This document shows positions 1-10,161 of a stretch of 13,454 bases of DNA, piece by piece. The stretch comes from Betaproteobacteria bacterium (GTDB taxonomy: Bacteria; Pseudomonadota; Gammaproteobacteria; Burkholderiales; Burkholderiaceae_C): positions 1 to 13,454 of the forward strand of contig CANFOR010000055.1 of assembly GCA_947448675.1 (NCBI GenBank), written 5' to 3'. Numbering within the stretch: the stretch's first letter is position 1; each line of letters begins with the position of its first letter. The notes beneath the pieces are model-generated. The model was not told the DNA's origin. It searched no databases and worked only from the letters and a program-made list of their open reading frames with translations. The translations under genes and the position numbers were made by a program.

Positions 1-487
1 CCACGTCAAGCCCGCCGTGCAAAGCCTGGGCCAGCTGAGCCTGTGGCAGATCGGCATGAAGCCGGGCAAGCCCTTTGCTTATGGCAGTATCCGCCGTGAA
101 GCATCCGGCGCTGAGCTGGGCACAGCGCCAGGTGAAGGGTGCGAAAGCTGCCACTTCATTGGCTTGCCGGGCAACCCGGTGTCGAGCTTTGTCACCTTCT
201 TGCTCTTGGTACGGCCCTTCTTGCTGCGCTTGGCTGGGCAAGCGGCAGTTGCTCCCCATTTTGTAGCGCTGCCCGCACATTTTGCGCTGCCCCGGGGCGA
301 CAAACGCCGCGAGTTCTTGCGCGTGCGACGCAACGCGGCGGGCGGGCTCGACCTGTTTGCCAACCAAAGCTCGGGCGTACTCACCTCAGCCGTGTGGGGC
401 GATGGTTTGGTAGACAACCCACCCGGGCAGGCCATCGCGCAGGGCGATATGCTGCGCTTTATTTCTTTTGCGGAGCTCGGCGCATGA
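1..487 (+). CDS. moeA: Molybdopterin molybdenumtransferase MoeA, C-terminal part (5' end outside window)
   Basis: MoeA inserts molybdate into adenylylated molybdopterin, the last step of molybdenum cofactor synthesis in the cytoplasm. The reading frame is open from the first full codon (2-4) and reads HVKPAVQSLGQ; the GTG at 17 is an internal Val, so only the C-terminal part, about 161 residues, is visible. Family hallmarks are the MKPGKPFAYG stretch, followed by GLPGNPVSSFV, the conserved end of the MoaB/Mog-like fold, and then a beta-rich C-terminal domain (MoeA domain IV). The stop TGA at 485-487 overlaps the ATG of moaD at 484 (ATGA), which suggests translational coupling and one operon with moaD and moaE. 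There is nothing abnormal in the part seen. A glp-type paralogue annotation would describe the same family. Confidence 0.93.
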   Translation, partial: HVKPAVQSLGQLSLWQIGMKPGKPFAYGSIRREASGAELGTAPGEGCESCHFIGLPGNPVSSFVTFLLLVRPFLLRLAGQAAVAPHFVALPAHFALPRGDKRREFLRVRRNAAGGLDLFANQSSGVLTSAVWGDGLVDNPPGQAIAQGDMLRFISFAELGA

Positions 488-747
488 AGCCCCATTTGCA
501 GATCAAGTTGCGTTACTTTGCTTCTATCCGTGAGGCCTTGGGCACCAGCAGCGAAGCCTATGCAAGCCAGGCCCGTAGTCTGGGCGAACTGCGCAGCGAG
601 TTAATGGCGCGCAGCAGCGCCTACGCGGAGGCACTGGCCCCCGGCAAAGCCGTGCGCATGGCGCTGAACCAAGCCATGAGCGAGGCATCGGCCACGCTGA
701 GTGAGGGCGATGAGGTGGCGTTTTTTCCGCCCGTCACCGGGGGTTAG
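484..747 (+). CDS. moaD: Molybdopterin synthase sulfur carrier subunit MoaD
   Basis: MoaD is the small ubiquitin-like subunit of molybdopterin synthase; its C-terminal thiocarboxylate donates sulfur to cyclic pyranopterin monophosphate. The product is 87 residues, the usual size. It has the N-terminal signature LRYFASIREALG (residues 9-20), the GDEVAFFPPVTGG ending, and a free terminal Gly-Gly (residues 86-87) needed for adenylylation and thiocarboxylation. The start ATG at 484 overlaps the moeA stop, and the stop TAG at 745-747 lies one base before the moaE ATG. The three genes therefore form a compact translationally coupled unit. A longer frame upstream of 484 overlaps moeA and has no family similarity, so I chose the overlap start. 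Confidence 0.95.
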   Translation: MKPHLQIKLRYFASIREALGTSSEAYASQARSLGELRSELMARSSAYAEALAPGKAVRMALNQAMSEASATLSEGDEVAFFPPVTGG

Positions 748-748
748 C

Positions 749-1246
749 ATGGCCGAACACGCAGTGAGCGGGCACGCCGCGCGGGTGCGCATCCAAAGCG
801 CAGACTTCGATGTTTCAGCAGAGTTGGCCCAGCTTCGCGCGCAAGACCCGCGCGTGGGCGCGGTGTGCAGCTTTGTCGGTAGCGTGCGCGACCGCAACGA
901 CGGCATGGGCGTGAGCAGCCTGGAGCTAGAGCACTACCCCGGCATGACCGAGAAATCTATCGAGGCCATGATCGACCAAGCCCATGCCCGCTTTGACATT
1001 TACGCCGTGCGCGTAGTGCACCGCGTCGGACTGCTGCTGCCGCTCGACCAAATCGTGCTGGTGGCTGTGACCAGCGCGCACCGGGGCGAGAGCTTTCAGG
1101 CCTGCGAGTTCGTCATGGACTACCTCAAAACCCAGGCCCCGTTTTGGAAGAAAGAGCAGACCCCCCAGGGTACGCGCTGGGTCGATGCCCGCGTGAGCGA
1201 CGACGCAGCCTTGGCCAAATGGGGTATTCGCGCGAGCAATGCTTAA
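749..1246 (+). CDS. moaE: Molybdopterin synthase catalytic subunit MoaE
   Basis: MoaE is the large subunit of molybdopterin synthase, which converts cyclic pyranopterin monophosphate to molybdopterin using sulfur from MoaD. The product is 165 residues, slightly longer than the roughly 150 of E. coli because of a short N-terminal extension. Family stretches seen in order are GAVCSFVGSVRD, LELEHYPGM, VHRVGLLLPLDQIVLVAVTSAHRGESF, and YLKTQAPFWKKE followed by G-RWVDA. The Lys pair in FWKKE and the Arg/His-rich centre match the catalytic region of the family. The start ATG at 749 is one base after the moaD stop. An upstream in-frame ATG at 701 would lie inside moaD and is unlikely. moaC and moaA are not in the window. 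Confidence 0.95.
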   Translation: MAEHAVSGHAARVRIQSADFDVSAELAQLRAQDPRVGAVCSFVGSVRDRNDGMGVSSLELEHYPGMTEKSIEAMIDQAHARFDIYAVRVVHRVGLLLPLDQIVLVAVTSAHRGESFQACEFVMDYLKTQAPFWKKEQTPQGTRWVDARVSDDAALAKWGIRASNA

Positions 1247-1292
1247 GCTGAACCGCTAGGGTCGCGCCGTTAGGACAGAAGGGCACAAGGGC

Positions 1293-1880
1293 TTAGTTCA
1301 GGTACTGCGGCTTATCGCTGCCCTGCAAGCTGGGCTCCACATCATTCGCCAATGCGCTGGGCTGTCCGACAGCCGGGCCAGACCATTGCGCCACGCCCAT
1401 GGCCTGTTCGAGCAAATGCACAAAACCGTGCAGCAGCTGCGGCTCCAGCGCCATTTGAAAGCCGCGCGGTGCGGGGCTGTTGGGCAATTGCTCTTGAAAA
1501 TGCATTTGCAGTTGACCGCTGGGCAGGGGCGTGATGTTCACCTCCGTCACCAGCAAGGGCTCGGGGCCCAGGGGCAGGGCGGCGGCTTGCTCTTGGTAGG
1601 GGGTGCGAAAGTCGGCCTTTTGCAGGCTTTCTTGTCTTTTGAAATCTGCCAGCATCTGCTGGGTTTGCGGGTCGGCACTGGCCGCTGCCATGCCCGGCGT
1701 GTGGGCCAGGGCTTGCTGCGCCACCTGCTGGGCCACGGCGCGCTGCAGCATCGGCCATAGGCCTTGGCTTAGGCGGCGCGTGAACCACAGGCGAAACTCT
1801 TCGCTGCCCGTGGTGTTGATGCGCGCCAAAATGCGGTCTTGCTCTTGTAAGTAATTGACGGACAGCTGGTGAATGTGCAT
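1293..1880 (-). CDS. Protein of unknown function, divergent from clpB
   Basis: This 195-residue protein matches no family I can name. It starts MHIHQLSVNYLQEQDRILAR and contains a charged segment, EEFRLWFTRRLSQGLWPML (residues 27-45), then a Gln/Ala-rich helical stretch (about 45-100), then a strand-like LLVTEVNITPLPSGQLQMHF stretch (about 109-128) and a helical region. It has no signal peptide or membrane segment, so it is probably cytoplasmic. Good reading-frame length, plausible codon use and the divergent position 63 bases from clpB support a real gene. The ribosome site before the ATG at 1878-1880 is weak. The opposite frames are shorter and rich in Arg, Ala and Cys. I infer a lineage-specific conserved hypothetical; linkage to ClpB function is only suggested by position. 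Confidence 0.78.
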   Translation of the reverse strand: MHIHQLSVNYLQEQDRILARINTTGSEEFRLWFTRRLSQGLWPMLQRAVAQQVAQQALAHTPGMAAASADPQTQQMLADFKRQESLQKADFRTPYQEQAAALPLGPEPLLVTEVNITPLPSGQLQMHFQEQLPNSPAPRGFQMALEPQLLHGFVHLLEQAMGVAQWSGPAVGQPSALANDVEPSLQGSDKPQYLN

Positions 1881-1895
1881 GCTGCAATTTTATGG

Positions 1896-1923
1896 CTTGA
1901 AAGCAGCGCCAGTGGCCCCATGT
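1896..1923 (+). promoter_or_regulatory. Heat-shock (sigma-32) promoter of clpB
   Basis: The -35 element CTTGAAA lies at 1896-1902 and the -10 element CCCCATGT at 1916-1923, with 13 bases between them. This matches every fixed position of the established RpoH consensus (CTTGAAA, 11-16 bases, CCCCATnT). It ends about 20 bases before the clpB ATG, so transcription should start near 1930 and give a very short leader that still contains the GGAG ribosome site at 1934-1937. Heat-shock control of clpB is known in proteobacteria, so the match is also expected biologically. Confidence 0.93.
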
Positions 1924-1943
1924 GCAAAGCATTGGAGAACCCC

Positions 1944-4547
<2,604 letters not shown>

Positions 4548-4550
4548 TGC

Positions 4551-5927
4551 TTAGGTAATGCCCGCCGATAGTGCGCAGAGTGCTCTTAAATTAGGAGCGT
4601 CTGCCAACTTCCAGGCGCTGGCTATTAGCGCGCTGGTTTGCGTGGCACTGATCACTTGGTCGGCCATACCGTGGAACTTGGCCTCTAGCATGGCGTCCGT
4701 CATAGGGTTTTGCACCGAGCCAATGGCGTGCTCGACGAACACATGTTTGCGGCTGCCGTCGTGTAGTACGGCCACTACGTCTACGCTGGCCTCGTCGATG
4801 CTGTTGTCTACCGTTGCCACCACTTTGCGGCGCAGCGCCACCATGTCGGCCCGAGTCACCACCTCGTCAGCAAACTCTTCTTCGGCGGCGCGGCCAAATG
4901 TCAGGCCAGCGGCGCAGCCGTGGTAGACGCTGAACTTGGCTTGCAGGCCGTCTTGCGGCTCCTTCTTGCCCGTGAGTTCCAGCACCAAGGAGTGCACGCG
5001 CAGCTCGACGCGCTCCACCTGCTCGGGCCGTACGCCCTGGGCGCGCAGCTGGGCGCAGGCGTCGATGCTGGGGTGGATAACGATGCCACAGGCAAAGGGC
5101 TTGTAGCTGTTGTACGAGATTTCAAAACGCTGGCCCAGCTCGTGGGTGATCTCGCTCCAGTCGTTTTTGGTAGACACGGTTTGCATCATGCCGCGCGGCG
5201 CTTCCAGCGCCTTGGGGCTGGCGGTAAAGCCTTTGCTGGCCAGCAAGGCGCTCATGAGGCCCGCACGGGCTGCGCCGCCGGGGTGAAATGGCTTGGTCAT
5301 GGTGCCAAACTGCTCGCGCATGCCCACGGGTTGCGATGCCGCAATGCCCAGGGCCATGGCGGTTTGCTGCACATCGAGCTTGAGAAGGCGCGCGCAAGCG
5401 GCGGCTGCGCCCAAGGTGCCTGTGGAGCCGGTGATGTGCCAGCCTCGGTCGTAATGCTCGGGGTACATGGCATTGCCCACGCGGCACGACACGTCGATGC
5501 CCAGCACCAGCGCGTCGATCAACTCGCGGCCCGAGCAGCCCATGTGCTCGGCCAGCGCCAAGGCCGCCGAGGCCACGGGGCCAGCGGGGTGGATGATGGT
5601 TTTGAGGTGGGTATCGTCAAAGTCAAAAGTGTGCGAGCTGATGCCGTTGAGCAAGGCCGCGCTGGCCATGTCAACTTTCAGCGAACGGCCCAACACCGTG
5701 GCCTGCGCTGCGGGCTGCAGCATGGTCACGGCAGCCAATGCGGCCTCTACCGACTCGTGCTGCGCTGCGCCTACCGCGCAGCCCAACCAGTTGAGAAAGG
5801 TCCGGTGCGCCTCGTGGTCAACCGCGTCGCTCCAGCCGCGCGAGGGGTGGGTGGCGACGAATTGCGCCAAAATTTTCGTGATGGCCGGTGCGTTGTGGTC
5901 GGCGCTGACTTGGGTATTGCGTGCCAT
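4551..5927 (-). CDS. MmgE/PrpD family protein
   Basis: This 458-residue protein belongs to the MmgE/PrpD family, which includes 2-methylcitrate dehydratase, cis-aconitate decarboxylase and iminodisuccinate epimerase. The length is typical. Supporting stretches are the helical N-terminal domain with FDFDDTHLKTIIHPAGPV (residues 101-118), then GSTGTLGAAAACARLL, GMREQFGTMTKPFHPGGAARAG, and SYKPFACGIVIHPSIDA in the lid domain. The ATG at 5925-5927 has only a weak AGGA upstream. It follows a Bug-type receptor gene on the same strand after a 21-base gap, so the two probably form an operon. I infer a role in catabolism of a carboxylic acid imported from the periplasm. The true substrate cannot be read from sequence; it should not be called PrpD without the other 2-methylcitrate genes. 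Confidence 0.92.
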   Translation of the reverse strand: MARNTQVSADHNAPAITKILAQFVATHPSRGWSDAVDHEAHRTFLNWLGCAVGAAQHESVEAALAAVTMLQPAAQATVLGRSLKVDMASAALLNGISSHTFDFDDTHLKTIIHPAGPVASAALALAEHMGCSGRELIDALVLGIDVSCRVGNAMYPEHYDRGWHITGSTGTLGAAAACARLLKLDVQQTAMALGIAASQPVGMREQFGTMTKPFHPGGAARAGLMSALLASKGFTASPKALEAPRGMMQTVSTKNDWSEITHELGQRFEISYNSYKPFACGIVIHPSIDACAQLRAQGVRPEQVERVELRVHSLVLELTGKKEPQDGLQAKFSVYHGCAAGLTFGRAAEEEFADEVVTRADMVALRRKVVATVDNSIDEASVDVVAVLHDGSRKHVFVEHAIGSVQNPMTDAMLEAKFHGMADQVISATQTSALIASAWKLADAPNLRALCALSAGIT

Positions 5928-5948
5928 GGGGTTGAAGGTCCTGTGGGT

Positions 5949-6920
5949 TTAAGAATCGAGTTGAATATTGCGGTCTTTGGCGACTTTGGTCCAGCGGGCG
6001 ATGTCGGTCTTGATGAAAGCGGCAAACTGCTCCGGCGTGGTGACCATAGGCTCAATGGCCTCTACGGAAAGTTTGTCGCGCAGGTCGGGCCCGCGTAGCA
6101 CCACGGCCAAGCTTTCGTTGAGCAGCTTGACGATAGGCGCGGGAATGCCCGCAGGCCCCACCACGCCGTACCACTGCTGCGCGTCAAAGCCCTTGAAGCC
6201 CGACTCGTCCAGCGTAGGCAGGTCTTTGAACTGCGAGTGGCGCTTGAGCCCGGTGACGGCCAAGGCGCGCACCCGGCCCGAACGAATATGCGGCAGGGCG
6301 GCGGCCAGGCCGGGGAACATGGCCTGGGTTTGTCCGCCCATCAGGTCCGTAAAAGCCGGGGCAATGCCACGGTAGGGAATGTGCACCATGAAGGAGCCAA
6401 TTTGCTGCTTGAACAGCTCCATAGTCAGGTGCGTGAGCGAGCCCTGGCCTGAGGAGCCGTAGCTCACTTTGCCAGGGTTCTTTTTCACGTAGTCGATGAA
6501 TTCTTTTACGCTGTTCACCGGCAGTGCGGCGTTGACCACCAGCACATTGGGTGTAGCGCCCATCATGCCGATGGGCGTGAAGTCTTTAATCGCGTCGTAG
6601 GGCAGTTTGCGCGTGGCCGGGCTGGTGCCATGCGTGGCCACATAGCCTTGCATCAGCGTGTAGCCGTCGGGCGCAGCGCGCACTGTGCTTTGGCAGGCGA
6701 TTACGCCACCGCCACCGCCTTGGTTGTCTACGATGAAGCTTTGTTTGAGCTGCACGCCCCAACGCTCCGTGACAGTGCGGCCCAGCATGTCGCTGCCGCC
6801 CCCGGCCGACACCGGCACGATGAAGCGAATCGGTTTGCTCGGGTAAGCGGCTTGCGCAAAGCCTAAGCTCGGCGCGGCCAGCAGTGCAGGCGCGGCTTGT
6901 AAAAGAATGCGGCGTTTCAT
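5949..6920 (-). CDS. Bug-family tripartite tricarboxylate transporter substrate-binding protein
   Basis: Bug proteins are periplasmic receptors related to TctC that bind carboxylates and other small solutes, greatly expanded in Burkholderiales. The product is 323 residues, the usual size. It starts with a signal peptide, MKRRILLQAAPALLAAPSLG followed by FAQA, with Arg-Arg and a hydrophobic core; cleavage is likely after AQA, and the RRxLLQ pattern could also direct Tat export. Mature protein begins YPSKPIRFIVPVSAGGGSDML, the family hallmark, and later has VNNQ-like DNQGGGGGVIA, SYGSSGQGSLTHLTMELF, and VHIPYRG-AP. I chose the ATG at 6918-6920 over an in-frame upstream start because GGAG lies 8 bases before it and the signal peptide begins there. 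No membrane TctA/TctB genes are nearby, so it is likely an orphan receptor. The gene is first in the unit with the MmgE/PrpD enzyme. Confidence 0.94.
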   Translation of the reverse strand: MKRRILLQAAPALLAAPSLGFAQAAYPSKPIRFIVPVSAGGGSDMLGRTVTERWGVQLKQSFIVDNQGGGGGVIACQSTVRAAPDGYTLMQGYVATHGTSPATRKLPYDAIKDFTPIGMMGATPNVLVVNAALPVNSVKEFIDYVKKNPGKVSYGSSGQGSLTHLTMELFKQQIGSFMVHIPYRGIAPAFTDLMGGQTQAMFPGLAAALPHIRSGRVRALAVTGLKRHSQFKDLPTLDESGFKGFDAQQWYGVVGPAGIPAPIVKLLNESLAVVLRGPDLRDKLSVEAIEPMVTTPEQFAAFIKTDIARWTKVAKDRNIQLDS

Positions 6921-6969
6921 GGGCGGGTCTCCGTTGTTAGGTAGTATCCCCGCACATAGAAAGATTTTC

Positions 6970-7971
6970 ATGGGTAATAGCCACAATCACCAGCTTCGCG
7001 TAGAGCGGCACCAGCATGCGCATGGACGTGACCACGCGCACGACCCAGCGCATCAGCACCACGACGACAAGCATGGCCACCACGGCCACCACCACAACAT
7101 CGTGCCGCGCGACTTCAGCAGCGCCCTGGCCTGGGGCATTGCCATCAACAGTATTTTTGTGGTGGTCGAGTTTGGTTTTGGCTTCGTCGCGCATTCCACC
7201 GCCCTCATGGCCGATGCGGGCCACAACCTGTTTGACGTGCTCGGCCTGGCCCTGGCCTTGGTAGCCGCCGTGCTGGCCAAGCGCTCGCCCACCGCGCGCT
7301 ACACCTATGGCCTGCGCAGCTTTTCCATCGTCGCGGCCCTGGGCAATGCCGTGCTCTTGCTGGTGGCCTGCGGTGCCATTGGTTTTGAGGCCCTGCAGCG
7401 CTTGGCACAGCCGCCCGCTGTGAACAGCGGCATCGTCATGGCGGTGGCCGGCGCGGGTATTGTGGTCAACGGCGCTACCGCCTTGCTGCTGGCACGCGGC
7501 AGCGCGCACGACCTCAACATGCGCGGCGCTTACCTGCACATGCTGGCCGACGCAGCGGTGTCGTTGGGCGTGGTCTTGGCCGCGGCGCTCACGCTCTACA
7601 CGGGTTGGCTTTGGCCCGACCCATTGGTCAGCGTCGCCATTGTGGGCGTCATCGTCTGGGGCACCTGGAGCCTGCTGCGCCAGTCTTTGCACCTGGCCCT
7701 GCAGGCCGTGCCAGCGCACGTGAGCACCGAGAAGGTACACAACTTTTTGCTACAGCAAGAGGGCGTGAGCGAAGTGCGCGACCTGCACATTTGGGCCATG
7801 AGCACGACCGAGACCGCGCTCACCGCCCACTTGGTCATGCCCCAGGGCGCACCCAGTGACCAAGCCCTGAGCGCCATCGCCCAAGCGCTGCGCAGCGAGC
7901 ACGGCATCCAGCACAGCACCCTGCAGGTGGGGCGTGGTGAGCTGGCGCATGCCTGTAGTCTAAAGATTTAA
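6970..7971 (+). CDS. Cation diffusion facilitator (Zn/Co/Cd exporter, CzcD/ZitB type)
   Basis: This 333-residue inner-membrane protein exports divalent metals, probably zinc, from the cytoplasm in exchange for protons. Its first 43 residues include 16 histidines, a metal-binding tail often seen in CzcD/DmeF relatives. Six membrane segments follow, from about residue 52 to 232. The transport site is visible as HNLFD (His85, Asp89) in segment 2 and HMLAD (His190, Asp194) in segment 5; this His-Asp pair is typical of zinc/cadmium/cobalt transporters. The C-terminal cytoplasmic domain contains VSEVRDLHIWAMSTTETALTAHLV and ends in a short His-containing strand. I chose the ATG at 6970, after AGAAAGA (5 bases away); longer frame starts at 6907 lie inside the divergent gene. 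Exact metal preference (zinc versus cobalt/nickel as in DmeF) is undetermined. Confidence 0.93.
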   Translation: MGNSHNHQLRVERHQHAHGRDHAHDPAHQHHDDKHGHHGHHHNIVPRDFSSALAWGIAINSIFVVVEFGFGFVAHSTALMADAGHNLFDVLGLALALVAAVLAKRSPTARYTYGLRSFSIVAALGNAVLLLVACGAIGFEALQRLAQPPAVNSGIVMAVAGAGIVVNGATALLLARGSAHDLNMRGAYLHMLADAAVSLGVVLAAALTLYTGWLWPDPLVSVAIVGVIVWGTWSLLRQSLHLALQAVPAHVSTEKVHNFLLQQEGVSEVRDLHIWAMSTTETALTAHLVMPQGAPSDQALSAIAQALRSEHGIQHSTLQVGRGELAHACSLKI

Positions 7972-7995
7972 ATAACCATCCATTAGTTATAAATA

Positions 7996-8020
7996 ATTGC
8001 ATGAACTAGCGGCATGCAAT
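7996..8020. repeat. Perfect 8-bp inverted repeat, 9-base spacer
   Basis: ATTGCATG at 7996-8003 and CATGCAAT at 8013-8020 are exact reverse complements. It starts 24 bases after the exporter stop codon. No T-run follows, so it is not a classical intrinsic terminator. It could be a protein-binding site or an mRNA 3' hairpin. Confidence 0.6.
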
Positions 8021-8033
8021 GAATACAAATAGC

Positions 8034-8051
8034 ATGGTCTAAACAGACCAT
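8034..8051. repeat. Perfect 7-bp inverted repeat, 4-base loop (operator-like)
   Basis: ATGGTCT at 8034-8040 and AGACCAT at 8045-8051 are exact reverse complements around AAAC. The compact 18-base dyad resembles dimeric repressor sites in form, but I cannot assign it to a regulator family. No regulator gene is visible in the window. Confidence 0.55.
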
Positions 8052-8152
8052 ATGAAAATTAACCCCAATCGATAAGATGAATACGCTTTAGAGAAGATTG
8101 TTGCTCAATCCAGCTTCGACTGGAAAGCATGAATTTTATTTAAAAGCACATG

Positions 8153-8176
8153 TAAACAACACAAAAATGTTGTTTA
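8153..8176. repeat. Perfect 9-bp inverted repeat before a T-rich tract, in the 8219 gene leader
   Basis: TAAACAACA at 8153-8161 and TGTTGTTTA at 8168-8176 are exact reverse complements with a 6-base loop (8162-8167). A T-rich run with single A and C interruptions follows, to about 8196, so on the plus strand it has the form of a weak intrinsic terminator or attenuator 42 bases upstream of the next ATG. The stem is AT-rich and would be weak as RNA; an operator is an equal possibility. Confidence 0.55.
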
Positions 8177-8218
8177 ATTTTTATTCATTTTGTTTTAAGC
8201 AGCATAGGGGAAATTAAA

Positions 8219-9529
<1,311 letters not shown>

Positions 9530-9590
9530 ATCCGTCAATTCCCTAACGTCGCAGCAGGGCGAGTTTGCTAAAACGCACAAACCCATAAAT

Positions 9591-9598
9591 GCTAGACT
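9591..9598 (+). promoter_or_regulatory. Possible -10 element of small RNA copy 1
   Basis: GCTAGACT, with hexamer TAGACT at 9593-9598 preceded by TG one base upstream (extended -10 form), sits 8 bases before the conserved GGTTGA at which both RNA copies begin. A similar GCTAGA occurs at almost the same distance before copy 2, although the surrounding flank is otherwise different. No good -35 was seen. Confidence 0.45.
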
Positions 9599-9606
9599 TG
9601 GGGCTT

Positions 9607-9713
9607 GGTTGATCCGCTGAGCAGCTCCCGCCGGAGCCACCACTCCTACAGCGGCAACGGTTCCCGCGCGGCGGTTGCGGTGCCAAAAAAGCAGGCCTTG
9701 TGCCTGCTTTTTT
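9607..9713 (+). ncRNA. Candidate structured small RNA, copy 1
   Basis: This 107-base element is 448 bases from a near-identical copy. It begins GGTTGA just after a -10-like element and ends in a strong intrinsic terminator. Paired arms visible: outer stem CCGCTG (9614-9619) with CAGCGG (9649-9654); inner hairpin GCTCC (9624-9628), loop CGCC, GGAGC (9633-9637); a possible weak CAAC/GTTG stem (9655-9658 with 9674-9677); and the terminator. An unpaired ACTCCTA (9642-9648) is complementary to Shine-Dalgarno AGGAG. No credible coding frame lies within it. A toxic small-RNA family of Betaproteobacteria is known to me from Rfam, and membership is possible, but I cannot test it here. It is not a tRNA or a recognised riboswitch. 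Confidence 0.68.
9685..9713. terminator. Intrinsic terminator of small RNA copy 1, usable on both strands
   Basis: Arms 9685-9696 (six A then GCAGGC) and 9702-9713 (GCCTGC then six T) pair perfectly over 12 bp around the loop CTTGT. GC-rich core with A-run and T-run makes it a terminator in either direction. It lies 25 bases before the ATG of the small membrane protein, so that gene needs read-through or its own promoter. Confidence 0.92.
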
Positions 9714-9738
9714 CTTGTCGAATTCACGTAGGCAAACC

Positions 9739-10029
9739 ATGCAAAACCCTGAAAAACCCGTTGTCGGCTTTGGCTCCGAAGTCTTGCGGCTTGAAACCGC
9801 AGCGCACCGCAAGCACCGCAGAAGGCGCAGCTACGTCGGCACCTGGATCGGCGTGCTCGCCTCGGTTAACTTAATTTACTTTGGCTATGCCTCCATGCAG
9901 TCGGGCAAGTGGATGGCTTTTCGCAAAAGCATGACCGAGCTGCCCGGCTGGATGGTGGTGTTCATGGGCGTGGTGTTGTTGTTTTTTTGCGCTTGGCAAC
10001 TGCTGCGCCTGGCGGCAGGCAAAGACTGA
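9739..10029 (+). CDS. Small two-helix membrane protein of unknown function
   Basis: This 96-residue protein has a charged N terminus rich in Arg, His and Lys (HRKHRRRRS, about residues 24-32) followed by two membrane helices, YVGTWIGVLASVNLIYFGYA and GWMVVFMGVVLLFFCAWQLL, and a short cytoplasmic-looking tail LRLAAGKD. The positive-inside rule suggests both ends face the cytoplasm. I chose the ATG at 9739 (MQNPEKPV) with a weak TAGG 6 bases before it; an earlier in-frame start at 9700 lies inside the upstream terminator. The gene sits between the two small-RNA copies. No family or function is recognised; its size resembles small conserved membrane proteins of Burkholderiales, and the connection to the RNAs may be only positional. 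Confidence 0.8.
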   Translation: MQNPEKPVVGFGSEVLRLETAAHRKHRRRRSYVGTWIGVLASVNLIYFGYASMQSGKWMAFRKSMTELPGWMVVFMGVVLLFFCAWQLLRLAAGKD

Positions 10030-10039
10030 GCCACGCGCG

Positions 10040-10047
10040 GCTAGAAT
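10040..10047 (+). promoter_or_regulatory. Possible -10 element of small RNA copy 2
   Basis: GCTAGAAT contains TAGAAT (10042-10047), 5 of 6 matches to TATAAT, and ends 7 bases before the conserved GGTTGA of copy 2. Position agrees with the matching element of copy 1. No good -35 hexamer is apparent. Confidence 0.5.
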
Positions 10048-10054
10048 ATCCCCA

Positions 10055-10161
10055 GGTTGATCCGCTGAGCAGCTCCCGCCGGAGCAACAACTCCTACAGC
10101 GGCAACGGTTCCCGCGCGGCGGTTGCGGTGCCAAAAAAGCAGGCCTTGTGCCTGCTTTTTT
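10055..10161 (+). ncRNA. Candidate structured small RNA, copy 2
   Basis: This is the second copy of the 107-base element, in the same orientation. Over 110 aligned bases (9607-9716 against 10055-10164) only two differ: 9638 C to 10086 A and 9641 C to 10089 A. Both lie in the unpaired linker just before the CTCCTA. All stems (CCGCTG/CAGCGG, GCTCC/GGAGC, terminator) are unchanged. Upstream and downstream flanks beyond the element are unrelated between copies except for the -10-like GCTAGA, which supports an RNA gene with a defined start and end rather than a random duplication. It ends 16 bases from the stop of the convergent methyltransferase gene. Confidence 0.68.
10133..10161. terminator. 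Bidirectional intrinsic terminator of RNA copy 2 and the methyltransferase gene
   Basis: Arms 10133-10144 and 10150-10161 pair perfectly over 12 bp around a 5-base loop, with A6 on one side and T6 on the other. It ends the plus-strand RNA and, read on the minus strand, lies 16 bases after the TGA of the methyltransferase-like gene. Confidence 0.92.

Larger units (their letters stand above)
7972..8218. other. AT-rich intergenic leader with three inverted repeats
   Basis: These 247 bases carry no credible coding frame and are strikingly AT-rich against the GC-rich flanks. They hold three perfect inverted repeats (listed separately), a T-rich tract at about 8178-8196, and the ribosome site AGGGGA at 8206-8211 of the following gene. 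No convincing -35/-10 pair was found by eye, though a promoter must lie here or upstream. The composition shift marks the likely left edge of an acquired segment. Confidence 0.7.

Noticed and set aside
1247..1292. Terminator between moaE and the convergent unknown gene
   Set aside because: No stem with a T-run could be found in these 46 bases.
4920..6098. 392-residue plus-strand frame opposite the MmgE/PrpD and Bug genes
   Set aside because: It is a Gly/Ala/His/Arg-rich mirror of two well-supported minus-strand genes and crosses their junction.
6937..7740. 267-residue minus-strand frame opposite the cation exporter
   Set aside because: Its Val/Met-rich end is the complement of the His codons of the exporter; the plus-strand frame carries the conserved transport motifs.
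7996..8051. Intrinsic terminator for the cation exporter gene
   Set aside because: The hairpins at 7996-8020 and 8034-8051 are not followed by T-runs.
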